Part shown: positions 47,332 to 60,551 of the stretch, piece by piece
How the letters are laid out: each line of letters opens with the position of its first letter
How positions within the stretch are numbered: position 1 is the first letter of the stretch
Assembly (NCBI GenBank): GCA_008508345.1
Contig: QNGE01000770.1
Span: 133,688 to 197,687, forward strand
Origin: Paragonimus westermani
Taxonomy: Eukaryota > Platyhelminthes > Trematoda > Plagiorchiida > Troglotrematidae
Length of the DNA: 64,000 nt
Reading direction: 5' to 3'
Position numbers and translations under genes: made by a program
Notes under the pieces: generated by a model
Told to the model about the DNA's origin: nothing
Database searches by the model: none
What the model saw: the letters and a program-made list of their open reading frames with translations, nothing else

Positions 47332-49721
47332 AGTTTACTTGTCAGATATTTTAACCTATCAATAGATTACTAACAAAACCGGGGATCAAAGTGGCTGAGC
47401 ACAGAACACTTAGAAGTGTCGCGTATTGAGCTACCAAGTTCAGGAAAGTAGAACATCAATTTATTGGGAAATAATACCCTTTCTTATCGAAACAACAGTG
47501 TTCGTGACTGCTACTGGAAGGAAAGCGCCTACTTTTTGATTGGTCTGTTTGTTATTACGCCTACACCACTTGCCTTAGACAACTCGGTCGTTTAAATCTG
47601 ACACGCACCCAAACAACTTGTTTTAATCAACACATCCTGCAAACAAATTTGACATGTTAAATGTTCACCGTTTTTTATCGATTGGCACCGATCGACAACC
47701 ATTCCGCTGGCATCAGCTTGTGTGCGAGTTATGTTTGGTCAAACTTTCTTCAATCAAGAAATTGTTACAAGAACCAATCAAGCTAGTTAAAAGAAAACCA
47801 GATAAAGAGAAGGGATGGTTAGGCTGTAGTAGATCAATTGGGTTAGTCCAGTGAGTGAACTAGCTGCTCTCAAGGCAAGAAATAACTCAAGAAACTTAAA
47901 CCGTGAAAAGTAATTCAAAGTGTAACTGAATAAGAATAGCTGTTGCAACACGGAGAATCGATTACTATCAATATCACTAATGTAATGCAGCAATCGTGCG
48001 CACTTTTTCAATTGATTCGGGGAGTTATGGTTAGGACTTGCGGATTCTTTTGGGCTCAATTCCCACTGTTTCCTTTTTCAAGATTGCTGTAGTATATCAC
48101 TTTTGGGAATTTGACATGCAGGCCGCCTTCTCCGTTTGCAGTTTATAGCTTACGCCCAACTCGTACAACCAAACCACTACGTCGTGTAGCTTTATACATG
48201 CTTGGTTTCACTGTCTAACCTAGTTTGGATGTGTGAGGGTAGGAACAACGTAGCTGTTGTTACCAAAATGCATTTGGGACACGTCAATTACATAACATCT
48301 GTTTGCGACCAGGATGTCACAGAGTGTCGAACGGTTCGAGATGAGGACTTTTGTTCGTTCTCCAAGTGTATCACTCTATTAAACTATGGATTATTCGCCA
48401 GTATATAGACTAGACGCAAAATGACCTGAGAAATTCTGAAAGTAATCGCTCAACACTGAAGTCCGTCTGCAATTCAGCTTTATTCTTCCATACCCAGGTG
48501 TGAGTATCTGAATCCATGCCATGAATTTGAATTTGAACTGGCTTGTACAAAAACTGAATTGTTTAAGAAGAATCAGCAGCCCAATAACGTTACCAGAAGG
48601 TAACTTGAATGTGAAAACAGGAGCTTCATTAGACACGTCGGAAATCAGAGAAACTTCAAGCTCAAAGCTGGTAACGGCGATCTGGCATGATAGAAACCAA
48701 TGACCAGAGCTGCAGTCCTTGGAATGTTTTAGGGTTATACTTCCCAAGCAATTTTGGCTGATGTCTCTGAAATGCGACAGAAGTGTAACAGCGTTCGTCC
48801 GCACTTCATGGTGATTCAAGTTCAACGTGATATCACTTGCAGCTATCCGTAACCTACCAGTGGACTTGTTTTCTTAAACTCACCAAATGTTCTGTCAGCC
48901 GTTGTGGGTGCCACCCGCTTATGGGCAGTGTGCTTACGGTTGGAGCACCTTGCTGTTTGGTCAACATTCTACTGGATCTCCACATCCAACGAACTCAACT
49001 TTACCCTGTTTTTTTATCATGGCTATGCACACCAGCAATGATTCCTCTAGTTTTATGGACTCTTCGCCAGTAACCTCAGGACATTCGCTTGGTAGATTCA
49101 TCATCACTGGCGCTAGATATATCAATACGTGACCTCATGAGACCTAGTGACAGTTTATGACCACGAAAACCTCGACATTATCGCTACGTGAATCACCAGT
49201 CAAACCTACCGACAACCTGTCAACGTTGTATTCAAGTTGGACTGTTAAGCTAGTGTATATGTTTTTGGTCTGTTAAGCGCAAATCTGTGCATTCCTACCT
49301 TGTGCGGTATCGATGGGATCATATTTCAAACGCGACCTCTAGGTTGTACTGTTCATCTATATCTCCAACTCAGTGGAACAGATTCATTGACACTTAAATG
49401 TACAATCTCGATGTCGTGCATTTCTGTCGGTAAACTTCTCTAAAATTTATAGTTTTACCTGCAACAATTAGTTTATCGTAGCGGCCTACATGTTTCAATC
49501 TATGGGCACAGATTTTAAAACCTGTTATCTCGCCGTGTTCACAGCATACACCTTCCTCTTCACACAATAAACAGTCAGCGGGAGCAGCTTTATCTACAAT
49601 CTAGCCAAAAGATGTTTATAATTCCTCTGGAACTAGAAAGTGGCTTGATGATTTGTTGAAAATCTGACATTTTGTACGATGCACACAGTATCAGTATACA
49701 TGTATAACAGATTCCAGATAA
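47332..49721. other. No firm gene; contains the longest intergenic ORF
   Basis: The minus-strand frame 48391-48825 (144 codons) is listed separately. Other frames (47654-47854, 48202-48408) are within chance length. Confidence 0.4.
48391..48825 (-). CDS. Long open frame, possible exon, function unknown
   Basis: This 144-codon minus-strand frame is one of the longest outside the retroelements. It includes AVTSFELEVSLISDVSNEAP and SQFKFKFMAWIQILTPGYGR and has a possible acceptor (TTTCTATCATGCCAG) inside. There is no ATG at its start; the first in-frame ATG is late (MAWIQ). One frame of this length by chance is not surprising here. No domain is recognised. Confidence 0.18.
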   Translation of the reverse strand: MNLNHHEVRTNAVTLLSHFRDISQNCLGSITLKHSKDCSSGHWFLSCQIAVTSFELEVSLISDVSNEAPVFTFKLPSGNVIGLLILLKQFSFCTSQFKFKFMAWIQILTPGYGRIKLNCRRTSVLSDYFQNFSGHFASSLYTGE

Positions 49722-51870
49722 ATGGATCCACGACTGACCAACGCATTGAGCTATCTGGAAACAAGGGGAAGAAGAACTGAACCAAATCCGGTAAGCAACC
49801 CATGATTAAATCTTAACTGTGCCACCAAACAGTTGGGGACAAACGAGCGACACAGTTGCGTAGTTCTTCAAGTCCATAAAAAGCTAGTTAAAGAGAGATA
49901 AAACCTAGACTAGTAATTAGCCATATGAAGTTAATGGCAGTTCGTTTCTTGAAAATATAAAGTCTTGAGTAGCAGTTTTCTTATTAAGGAACACAACACG
50001 AGTAAACTTTTTACGATCGTGTGTTATAAAATTTTCAAAAATTCAGTCACCAGTGTTAAGCATGTAGTCTCAAAGTGATACTTGTAGGTGAGCATATGCT
50101 TCGGCAAACACCAGACGTTGTCTTCGAGGATGGTTAGTTAAATGTGAATTGACGCTGTCACTTATCGGAACCCAAATGCGACCGTTCTTCTATCCAGCAC
50201 AAAACTTGCGGATTATTTCACAAACTGTTCGGTTGTACTTCAAACAGGGGAACGGTGACGTTGGTCTTGCACACACTTTGTAGCAGTTTCTTCCTTAACG
50301 TGAACGTTATCTTTTGTGAACACTTGACCCCAGTGACCACTACTTTGTTACATTCCATCAGCACCTCGCACGTCAAGAATCGAACCCACGACCAGCTAAT
50401 AACTATCCGATGCTTAGTTACTAGGCCACAAATGTAAAAGGAGGCGTGACAACTAAAGCATGAGCAACAGCGTTTCTGAACAGCAGTGTATGTTGCAAAA
50501 AGAGTTTTCAGAAAATGTACAGTGCGAAACCTTTATAGCTATCCCTTTGATAACCCAGTTCGAGTTTCGTTTGCGTGCACTTCGAACTGCGTTACATTCA
50601 TCCAGAGGTAAATGGTACTGTTTCCTTCCAATCTTCTTGGTAGATCTCCCTGCAATCGCAGTAAACTAAGTTCATTTCTAAAAGCGTTATTCTCAGGCAG
50701 GATGGCATAATTAGTAGAGTATAACTAAACGCTAAGGTTCTACAGGAAGTATACTGGCGGTTTTCTGGCTGCTGTTACTCCTAAGTGAACCTCGATTATA
50801 TAACTTACTACAGAAACGAGGTATGTCATAATTCACCGTTAATAACTTACTTACGGGTTCTCGCTTCATTTCAGTCTCAACGCAGTCCATGGATCAAGTT
50901 GATTGCTAACGGAAATGGAAAGAAGTGTTCAGAATGTCGGTTTGTCTGAGGGTCCCAGATGACGTTCGGATTTCATAACGTGAAATGCCATTAGTAGTTT
51001 TGGTTAATAGTCAACAATACATAGTATACAGAAAGTGTGATATCATTTCATCTCATGAACCAGGCTGTGTTTATTCACATTTCTTGCAAACACTTGTAAC
51101 ATTCGTACTGATCTGCAGACTCCAATGGGTCCGTGATAATTGGCACAGTTAAGTTGGTTACAACACATGTACCTAGGTAACTCCCATATCTTAACGCTGA
51201 CTAACCGTATATTGGCTAATTATGAATCTGCTGACCAAACAGTGAGAACATTTATATGAAAGTGACTCTGTAATAAAAGCCATCCTGGTTACGTTCGAAC
51301 AGTTGTAATTAAACAACCACGCAAAATCAACCTTTCCCATGCTAATAAATAGGAGGGCCTCTCGAACAGTGTAAGTTGAACGATACTCACAAATGATCGC
51401 AACGTCCGCATTCATACTGTAGCTTTAACCAATGGTTTGAGAATAAAGTTCAAGACTCAAGTCAATGTCACACAGGTCCACTTTCTTGTCTCGTTGAAGC
51501 AGGACGGAATTTCCATTCCCTAAAATGGCAAAGGTTCGGACCAATGATAAGCTCTAACTGGAGAAGGCCTCAGACTAAGTATTTTTAAACACGCTGGTTG
51601 AAAAGTTTGTCTAACGCCGGAAGATAAGAACAACTGATGGTAATATTCAATTTCCAACATTGTTCTGCGTCTTCTGATCATTTCATCAGTAAGACGAAGT
51701 ATCTTGTTTTAGAACAACGTATCAACATCATAATCCTTCAACGGATGTGCAATTTATGGTTACATATGAGTCATGTCAACTATTTAAGTTTTAACGCAGC
51801 CCAAACTAGACCAGAAAGTGTGCACAACCTACCAGTTGTTCTTGCCAATCCTGTACACATAGACATTTGA
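49722..51870 (+). CDS. Candidate three- or four-exon gene, function unknown
   Basis: The possible first exon 49722-49790 has an ATG with an in-frame stop directly before it and reads MDPRLTNALSYLETRGRRTE, then PNP, to CCG|GTAAGC in phase 0. The core exons are 50460-50607 (ATG MSNSVSEQQCMLQKEF..., or from 50484 if spliced to the first exon; donor AGAG|GTAAAT), 51119-51176 (acceptor CTGATCTGCAG, one open frame, SNGSVIIGTVKLVTTHVP, donor GTAACT) and 51690-51870 (very good acceptor TTCTGATCATTTCATCAG, KTKYLVLEQRINIIILQRMC..., ending PVHIDI and TGA). Phases 1 and 2 agree at both internal junctions. The protein would be about 130-145 residues. No family is recognised and no AATAAA closely follows. 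Confidence 0.37.
50364..50436 (-). mobile_element. tRNA-like SINE head
   Basis: The minus strand reads TGTGGCCTAGTAACTAAGC (A-box type, 50417-50428 at its core) and, about 43 bases on, GGGTTCGATTCT (B box, 50376-50386). That is the A-to-B spacing of a true tRNA. The T stem and acceptor stem do not pair, so it is a tRNA-derived repeat and not a working tRNA gene. It would lie in the first intron of the gene model at 49722-51870. Confidence 0.5.
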
Positions 51871-54800
51871 CTGTTCAGTGAAATTCGGCCAGTATCCCGT
51901 TCTTATTTCGACTACACAATAATGGCACCATTAGTACTCATGGTTTGACCATAACGTTGAACATTTGGCAGGAATGTGTGGATGATATTGTCGAAGAATT
52001 TCCTGCAAAACTGGGCACTCAAGTTAATTCGGTTTCCTAACGTGGAAAAATGAAGAACAATCGTCAATTTTTGTGTGCATCACAACATCTGAGTATTTGA
52101 ATGTCAAGCGTGCCATGCTACAAAACCCACAATGTTTCAGTTTCCTGAGCTTTAGAAATTTTCAGAAAACTTAAAGGTATTAATTATCTACTGGGGAGTC
52201 GAGATGGAATCAATTTTAAACAGAATGACTTCTCCAAGTCAAACGTAAAGTAATTAGAATTGGATCGACAGTCAAAGTACTTCAAGCTAAAGTTCAATTT
52301 GTGTGAATGTAAATTTTTAAAAGAGTAGGCCGAACATCTTTACCGTAAGTGGACACGGGGAAGTCTTGTGAAATAATCTGATAATCTGACTGGCTTATTC
52401 GTTTCTAAGAGGTGAACAGATTTCCTTTGTTCGGTCATTGTCTTCTACGCCAGTTACTCCATGTGAAACAGAATGGTCTTACTGAATACGCGGTATTTCG
52501 TTTGGGCATGATTCAGGGAGCTTAACATTCAGATAGACTAATTTAAGTCTAACCATCTTGCTTAATACTCACCATTAAGCACAATGTCTCTCAACAGGAT
52601 TGACTATTTGTGCAATTTTATATTAGCGAGAAATCTTTAGCCTTAGAACCTCGAGTAGAGTTAATGGGGCAGTTGCCTTGTCACTCAAGACGACCAAGCA
52701 ATCTGCGAATCACTCAGAGGAGAAGCTGGCCGTCGGTTAACATATGACAGTTCAGCCCTATCTAATATGAGGCATCTCTCAACATAGTTGATTCATGATA
52801 GCGAGTCCACGGTTTTAATTCACCGTGTGACAACCATATGCGTTGCAGAAGAGCTCTAACAACATTGGAGCGCAAGTTTAGTGTCTCTTTTCAAGAAGGG
52901 TTGATGGAACAGTCTATCAGAATACAAAAGCTGAGTATCTTTAAGTGATGTTTTTCTTCTAATCAAAATTCTGTCCACATTATCACTTGGCACTCGGTTT
53001 TGATGAAATTGTGCAGGGCTAAACAAACTAGCATAGGTCAGGTATATTAAAAATCGAGAAATGCCAACCGTCCGACATTCATCGCCACGGTCTCTACAGG
53101 CTAACCCGTTAACTTTTGACCTGGACTATATACAAGTTTGTAAGCGCCCTGAATTTGTATTCGTTGTTCAGAACTTGGTGTGCGGTGTTCAAATGAAATA
53201 TACCACTGATGCTGGTCGATCCAAGGTTGCAGGACTCAATGCCCCAGACATGCTACGTAACTCAACCGTCAGCATTCTAACGCTTGCAAATCACAGTTTA
53301 TTTGCTAAGTACAATTTAGAGGTACCGTAGCAAATGATTAAGGTATTCCTGACAGCCGATAGAGATGTATAACTGACACCTGGAAACTGCATCAATGGGC
53401 TCATTGTCACCAATTGTCCAGGTCTCTGTTACTTCGCTAGCAATCCATAAACGGATTTACTTTTGGACTGCTAGGTGCAAGCCAGCGTGTCCAAATCCAG
53501 TACCATTCGGCTAACCACCAATGACTGGCTGGAATACAGGGCCTTATGCTTACACTTCCTCAACACTCAGTTTTGGTGCGCACTAGGTGCGTAGTATGAG
53601 GAATTCAAATAATTCGTCGTACGAGGTCTGTGGCGGTCCACGCGTGCAGCCGAAATTTGGTTTTACTATGATGACGAGCTACTCGGGGAAGGGAAGTCAA
53701 AACTATAGTAAGTTTCCTGGTTGTAGAAATATGAGGAGACATTCGCGTAGTTGAGGTTGAAGCTTCCGTAGCATGAAAAAAACACTTACACACAAGACCA
53801 AACCCAATTAAATCTGGAAACAAGCAAATACTTGTAAGGATCATACATTGAATGGACTAAGGAAAAGTATCTTATTCTATCGATCGCCAGTAAGAATATG
53901 ATCAGTTCAGAAAGATGGACCAGCCATGCTGCGTGACAATATACAGATATACAGATATGTTTTAAGCATTGTGACCAACCATTTCCTGACATTCTGTCAA
54001 ATATCCTGACTACAGTACAAACTATGCTATCGTTTTGCATTGGCAACTCCAGTTTTTTCATAAGTGACTGTGATGAGGTTAAATCAATTATCCTTTCCGT
54101 TTTCTCTTTGCCAGTAATCTCAATGGCTGCGTGCTTTTATAGAGTGATTTGCAATACTGGACTTTTTGAACTTTGTGTTTGAGAAATGGATGTTTTACTC
54201 CAATGCCTCAAAATTCTTGAAACGAAGGTGTTACGGAAAAACATCAGTCGATCTTGTAGGATTGACGCTGCTTAATAAAGAGTAGAAACAAGCAAGTTGA
54301 GGTTGTGAATACACTTGATTAGTTTCGGAGTAAAAACATTTTCGTAGGTGACACGATCTAAAGCGGTTGGTTAGACAGTGTGAAAAGTATTGCACCAATC
54401 ACAATGAGTTCTTCGGGAGGTGAACGCTCAAAACGTTCATTTGATTGGCAGTTGCTTGATCAAGAACAATGTGGTAATCTGAGCACTCCTGAATGGTTGT
54501 AGTTATATCCTCATTGAAAACCCCAAAAGTGTAGCATGGACCACTTTAAAGGTATTCACCTCTTTACTCATTCCTTCACGTATACATTGGCTGCTTACTG
54601 ATTTTGTGAGACAACCAGTGAATCTACTAAGCAGTGTCTGTGGTTATAGATGAATAGCCCGGGCCTGAAATTCTTCATTTACAGTGCTTCCCTTCACATC
54701 AGAAAGCACCCTTAAAAGGAAAAAACGAATTTTATTGGTTCTCGAGGGTGAACGCTGAGAGAACACTATCTTGCCAGTTGCTTCCATGTTTCTTTAGCAG

Positions 54801-57800
54801 TAGCGCGTTGAAAGCTAAGTGCTGTTCACGGAACTGACACAGTTTCTTTCATAACCGGTCCCTGTAGTAAATGATTTTAGACGGAAAATGAATTTGCGGG
54901 GACAGCGTAGTATTTTAAAGAGCTCTCATGTGTGTTCAGTATGACCTTTCGTATTGCTTTACACGCAGTTTTGTTTTGAAATATTCTTCAATCAGTTCCG
55001 TCGTGACGTTGTTTAACCTCATAAACGTCGTCTACATGTTTAGTGTCCTCTGGTCCCAAAAGTCTGGGTTATGAGAAAGACTCACTAAACGAAACCGGTT
55101 TCAAAAATTTCGGTACACTGCAACTATGTACAGTTTCCCAAAACACCCGTAAATTAATTCACCGAAATTATCTGACTACACAGTAAACTTGGCCAGCAAC
55201 TATCTTTAACTGGATAACATCTTTCGCAGTTTAAGGACAACAGTGCACAAGCACCGTAATAACTCGAGTGTTCTTCGGTGACCTACTTCCAGACCGCACT
55301 GGCTATTGGCACCATGTTCCGTAAGTCTTCAGGTACAACAGTTATCCGACACAGAAACCAAATTTCAACCGAAATCAGCACACGAGAAACACATGTTTGT
55401 TTACAAAGTCACTCCATTGTACAAACAGAATTTTTTAATTTAAAGTCAACATGTTAAACAAAAGAATCAAAGTCAATTCGCGTTACAGAAATAGGTGGAC
55501 GGATCTTCAACCTTAATGAACATGCATTAGCATATCACATTGATCAACAAAATGTGAATTTTAGATAGCAACTCTTAAGAATACTTGATAGTAACTGGTG
55601 TTGATAGCCTTCGTGTCATGCAAACAGTCAAGTTTATTAATTAAAATTGATCCTCGTTTGTCTCATGCCATAGAATAATAAATTATTCCCGAAGAAAAGG
55701 AATCCGTCATTACAATGGAACATAATTAAAATTTCAAATGTTCCCTGAAAATTTTGAATTTGCGGAGATTTGCCAATTAATGTTCTGCTCTGGTCCAGAG
55801 ATACACCACACACAGCTCACAGTATTCGTGAAGGTCGGGATATCAGCACCCAGTGTAAATATGTCTCCATCCCGCTAGAGACAATGCAACATTTAAAATA
55901 AATAACAACATAATGTATTTCATGTCTCCGTCGAAACGTAAGGAGCTGCTAGACTATTTGACGGAACCACAAACACCCATTTCCAATGAACAGGACGAAA
56001 GCAAGAGAACTTTTCCTGTGAGGAAATGAACTTTCTAACATTCAGTATTGAGTACTTGGTCACTTCTCTGTTACCAATGACCGCGGAATCCGCACTCTAC
56101 ACCGAGTAACGTACATTTCACCTGGAATAGACTCTACGTGTAATGACTTAGACAACCCAGAATTCGGATAGACATCCGGTGCTCCAAACGACCAGCACAA
56201 CGTTGAAACGACCCTTAATGTCATCCGCCTGAACCACCCCGGACTTCTCTCTGTCATGGTTTGTACAGCCACTAAAAGTTGACAATTCAGTAGGCAAATT
56301 CGCCCACATAAGACATGCCTGATTATATCACCACTCTAGCGGACCTTCTGACGCGACCCTCCAGTATGGGTGACCTCTAACACAGTTCATCAAACCGAAA
56401 AAGTACGCTTGCTGTGCGCGACCGTTTCAATAAGACCTTTGTCCCGGTACGAAACAGGGTCAGGCAAGCAATAGGATAACTAGTTGAGTGCAAAATAAAC
56501 GTATGCATTGATTAGGTCAACGCAAAAGCGGGCAGCATGGAATAACCATCTGAAAATTTGACACTACTAAGAAACTTACTAGAATATTCAATCTGGAAAA
56601 GATTAGGTTGGGAAAAATATGGGCCTATTCCAGATTTAAACCAGCGATAGAAACAGTAAGCCCAAGTGTAACAAGTGCTGTACCAGATGTGACGCGGAAA
56701 ATTTCGCAAAAATTTTCGCATGAACAATGTAATTGGTGCACGAAAATTTTCTCGTCAAACAGTCCGAAAAGGTAGAGTTGTGCAAGTTACCGATTACAGT
56801 CTATCGCCTTCCTCTAGGTGACTTGTGCAATAATTTAAAGGCTTCGCATTCACGTAGATTTTCTGGCTAACCTCTTTAGAAAATAATCACGAGACTCGAG
56901 TTTCGTTCCCAGTAATGCTCGTCATTACTCCATACCCTTACCGCCGCCAAGATTTAAATCCCGGCCATATTTTCCTGAGAGAACTCTGTTAATAACCTGC
57001 AAATGATCTCACATTAGGCGAGACCGAGGTGGCACATGTAAATGTCCACACCACTTTCCCTCGTGAGTAGTAGCCACGTTGCCCAATCACTTCTAGAAGA
57101 AAGGTAAAAACTGTACTGTTAGTTTCGATCGATGACCCGTGAACATAGTTGAAAAAGCTGTCACACTACTCACCGGTAGAAAAAGAACCCAGCAATTTAC
57201 TTCATGTACTCTGGAAAAATTGATTTTAGCCAGTGTATACGTGAGAACGTAACCAACGATGATGGACAGCCACACACTTTTCATGCTAGATCCGAACTAG
57301 CGAAAAGATGTCAAGTGCTCTCTAAATGAGTTGCAAATAGTATTTATTGTTTTTGGAGCGAACTCTGTCTCATCCACAGCTTTTTCTATTTCCATGATGC
57401 ATTCAGTGAATTGAGTTCATATGGCCAAAACTGTTATGTTGTCCAAATTGTATTGTAGAGTGACCACTAATAAGATCTCTCTCAGTTGAATACAACAGCT
57501 GATCACTAATTGTCTTGTACACCTACCTTTTACCGAAGAACCATTCCGGACAGAATATTGTGTCTACAACGGTATGCATCCTCACATTTGTCCTGTCCTT
57601 TTGGGTCACTCCTGCATGTTATTTGGCTTGACAATTCAGTATAGAATTGTTGGAAGATTTTTCAGAATCAGTCAAGCGCAGCTAGTGTAACGGTAATCCG
57701 AACGATTTGTTTTCTTGATCAAATGTAACTATCATTGAATATATCGGGTAAGAAACTGAAGTAGCACGAGAGTTAGAGGCGGTAATACACAGTAAATAGT

Positions 57801-58102
57801 TGTCAAAATTCCCTGGTATTCATTGATTAGAGTGAAATCACTTGTCTGTTAATTGTTGGATACAAAATAAGATGTGACTGAAGATGATTCGCCATTCAAT
57901 AGAACAAAGACCTGGTAGCTGATCACATTGCAGAACGGTGTCTTTTAAAATGAACGTCCCGTGGTCATGACAATGCCGAATCTGGTGGCTCATACCCTTC
58001 AATAGGAACAGCTATTTTGTCAGTATATTTGAATAGGCCAGAATGTTACTAGGAAGATAGTCTCAACAAATGTGATCGGAATGATAACCCGGGAAGAGGG
58101 GA
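51871..58102. other. No firm gene; scattered exon-like segments
   Basis: An ATG frame at 53061-53330 contains an alternative short exon (53100-53139, acceptor GTCTCTACAG, donor GTAAGC). On the plus strand, 55293-55320 (28 nt) lies between TGACCTACTTCCAG and TTCC|GTAAGT, and 57666-57692 (27 nt, NQSSAASVT) lies between GATTTTTCAG and GTAATC. At 56060-56272 the minus strand has a charged, GC-richer frame I cannot assign. The rest shows nothing. Confidence 0.35.
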
Positions 58103-58481
58103 ATGTTGAACGTCAACAACGGGTGTCTGTTGTGCTCAGATGAATCAAAACAGTTTTCACAGAACGGTATATTGCTAATTCGTGTATTGTTTGGCCTTGT
58201 TGAAAAGATGGGTGACTACTCTTTCAGGTTAGACAAAGTGATAGTTAAGAGTGGCTCACTGACAGTTGGATGGGTTTGTAGTTTGAGGTAGGAAAAGCAG
58301 TTGACAAAACTATGACGGAATTTATTATTGGAGTCTCTAGCTTCACATAGTAACAAAGACAGTTGCCTCAGAATTTAAAAAAATCAGTTCTAGTGAACCT
58401 CTGCAGAATATCTGCTGTAAGGTTACTCACAATGGGCCTCAGTTTTTATGTGATTACGATAAAATGGATCTCCTTGAATAG
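58103..58481 (+). CDS. Candidate complete two-exon small gene, function unknown
   Basis: Exon 58103-58287 begins at ATG and reads MLNVNNGCLLCSDESKQFSQ, then VLFGLVEKMGDYSFRLDKVI, to the donor TTGAG|GTAGGA with two bases left. Exon 58394-58481 follows TCAGTTCTAG, takes one base and reads EPLQNICCKVTHNGPQFLCD, ending DKMDLLE and TAG. The intron is 106 bases and the phases agree. The product would be about 90 residues with five or six cysteines and no clear signal peptide. It ends 32 bases before a minus-strand terminal-exon candidate, so the two would be tail to tail. Confidence 0.3.
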
Positions 58482-58513
58482 CAAAGATGTTCACATTAGC
58501 AAATTAGACGATA

Positions 58514-58845
58514 TCAGAACAGTTTTACGGAAATGACATTACTCTGGTGTGGTGTTCTTTTTGCCTGTGAACATTCCCTTTCACTAACATTAAATTTCTT
58601 CGCGTTGATATAAGTAATGCTTAATTTAGGGAAATGAGTAATCGTTTGGTTGATAAGAGGGCAGTGAACTCGAACCGGTTTGTTTAGATTGGCTGATTTT
58701 GCGGGATGAAAGTTTGAAAACAGTTGTTCAACTAACAGACATGCTTTCTTTGACAGAATATCATTTATAATCATGTACCATCTACGAAGAAGTTGTAATT
58801 TGTACATTACTATAGTAATCGAACTCGCGGGGCCATCAAAAAACA
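58514..58845 (-). CDS. Candidate terminal exon, function unknown
   Basis: The minus strand has GACTGCAGATAGTTCAG, then two bases and FFDGPASSITIVMYKLQLLR, later FSNFHPAKSANLNKPVRVHC, and VISVKLF with TGA at 58516-58514. This gives 110 codons without a stop. The acceptor has a weak pyrimidine tract. No domain is recognised. Confidence 0.23.
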
Positions 58846-60061
58846 CTGAACTATCTGCAGTCCAATACTATCCTGGACACACTAAGATTAGTAGGTCAAA
58901 AAAGTGGATATAATTACCATTATGCTGTATTTCGAGTTACAAGCACTCTTCTAGGTGGCAATACCTCCAGCAGTTGATTAGAACATATCAGGGAGACAGG
59001 TGACAAACACCCTATGGTCTCTTGGAGCTTGAGTCGCCAGTTCCTGGCAGCCTGCATTCACGTCCTTACAGCCGATGAACACACGACCGCGAAGTGCTAT
59101 CGTCTCCGAACTGCTAGCATGTAAACTGTAATCATCACAATTAATCTTAGTGGACCACCTTACTTATCCGGTTGAATAGAAATCAGTGAAGGCGATTTCC
59201 GTATACGACATGGTTCAACACTAGAGGTGTCATACTGAGTCAAATTTCTTGTGCTGTCAGTCACTGGGCGCACTCTCCACATTTCTGTGATCACTGAAGT
59301 AGGAAAATCAGAGTGTAGACGTCCGTTGATCCAGGACTCGGTTTGGTGCTTCTCCACTTAACTGGTGTAATTACTTTCCTAAGTTGTTGCGCTTCTTTTC
59401 GCTCATAGATGTGGTGCTGATGAGACCCATCTAAGTCAAAACAACTGTCCACCACTTCACCGGTGATCATTTGGACCAACTGTTTGTCAAACAGTCTGGT
59501 GTGCTGTCAGTGTTTTGTTTTTTTTATTAAATGTTGCCATGTGAAGTGGTTGTTTCAAAGGTAGACCATGATGTAAACAGATACATTTGTTCGGACAACC
59601 CACATAGGATATTGCTGATCACTGAAAGTCTTCTTTCATGGATGTAAACTATCAGGTTTCTGACAACAAACTCTGGTTCAAACAAACTGACCTTACCATC
59701 TGAACATGGTTTATACGGACACACCCATGATTTGACTGTCTGCCGTTTCTACGTATTAACCATAAGTATCTCAACAGGTTCCACATCTCATATTTCTCGC
59801 TGCTCTCATTGATGTTGTGTGCGTTAATCTGTACCGTGATAAAGCAGCAGGCGTAACTATCATGGGTAAGGCACACATCCGCATTCGTTCGAGGTCATCA
59901 CACTTGTTTTTGTTGGGCTGCAGAACCAATATGAAAAAGCAATTATTGACTACATTTCAATACTTCATGCAAAAGGATGAGACGGAATTCTAGGTATATG
60001 TGGTATACTAGCCACTGTGTTCACTTACTAAAATGGACCAAGAGTTAACGGAATAAAAGCC

Positions 60062-60551
60062 ATGAAAATGAGATCCACTGACGGACTGTCTGTATTTGCC
60101 ACCCAATGGGAATCGTATAGACTTCATCGGCCTGATCCACATCTCCCTCTTTTTACCTATGTTTGGAAACGTATATCTTTTTCATGTCATATTGGTCATC
60201 TAATCTGCTCTAATAGCTTAAAGACTGGTCACATCTGTCATCTAATTAGAACAAGAATTCCTTATTGCGACGGTAAAACTGAGCTAATTACAATGCGGTC
60301 ATCTAGGCGAAATCCAGTACAACACAAACCAGTAAGTGAAGTGTGAGCAGCTAATTAGAGTAGTCGCTAATCCGGACAACTCGAGCACATACATACTGAC
60401 GCTCAAACATGCATACACACAACGCGTTGCGAGCGCAGTCAAACAGGCGGCAATATCACAGCACTACTGGGTAGATTACCAGCAAGTCAATTGGGACACA
60501 AAAGTTAACCAGTTGCACATTTGTCAAACATGGTTGCATCTAAACAGCTGA
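60062..60551 (+). CDS. Candidate two-exon gene, function unknown
   Basis: Exon 60062-60331 starts at ATG and reads MKMRSTDGLSVFATQWESYR, then HIGHLICSNSLKTGHICHLI, ending RRNPVQHKP at the donor ACCA|GTAAGT in phase 0. A second exon could start at 60462 after CGGCAATATCACAG, reading HYWVDYQQVNWDTKVNQLHI to TGA at 60549-60551. That acceptor is poor. The frame around it is open from 60336 and may begin elsewhere. The two HxxHLI repeats are curious but match no known motif. Confidence 0.25.
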
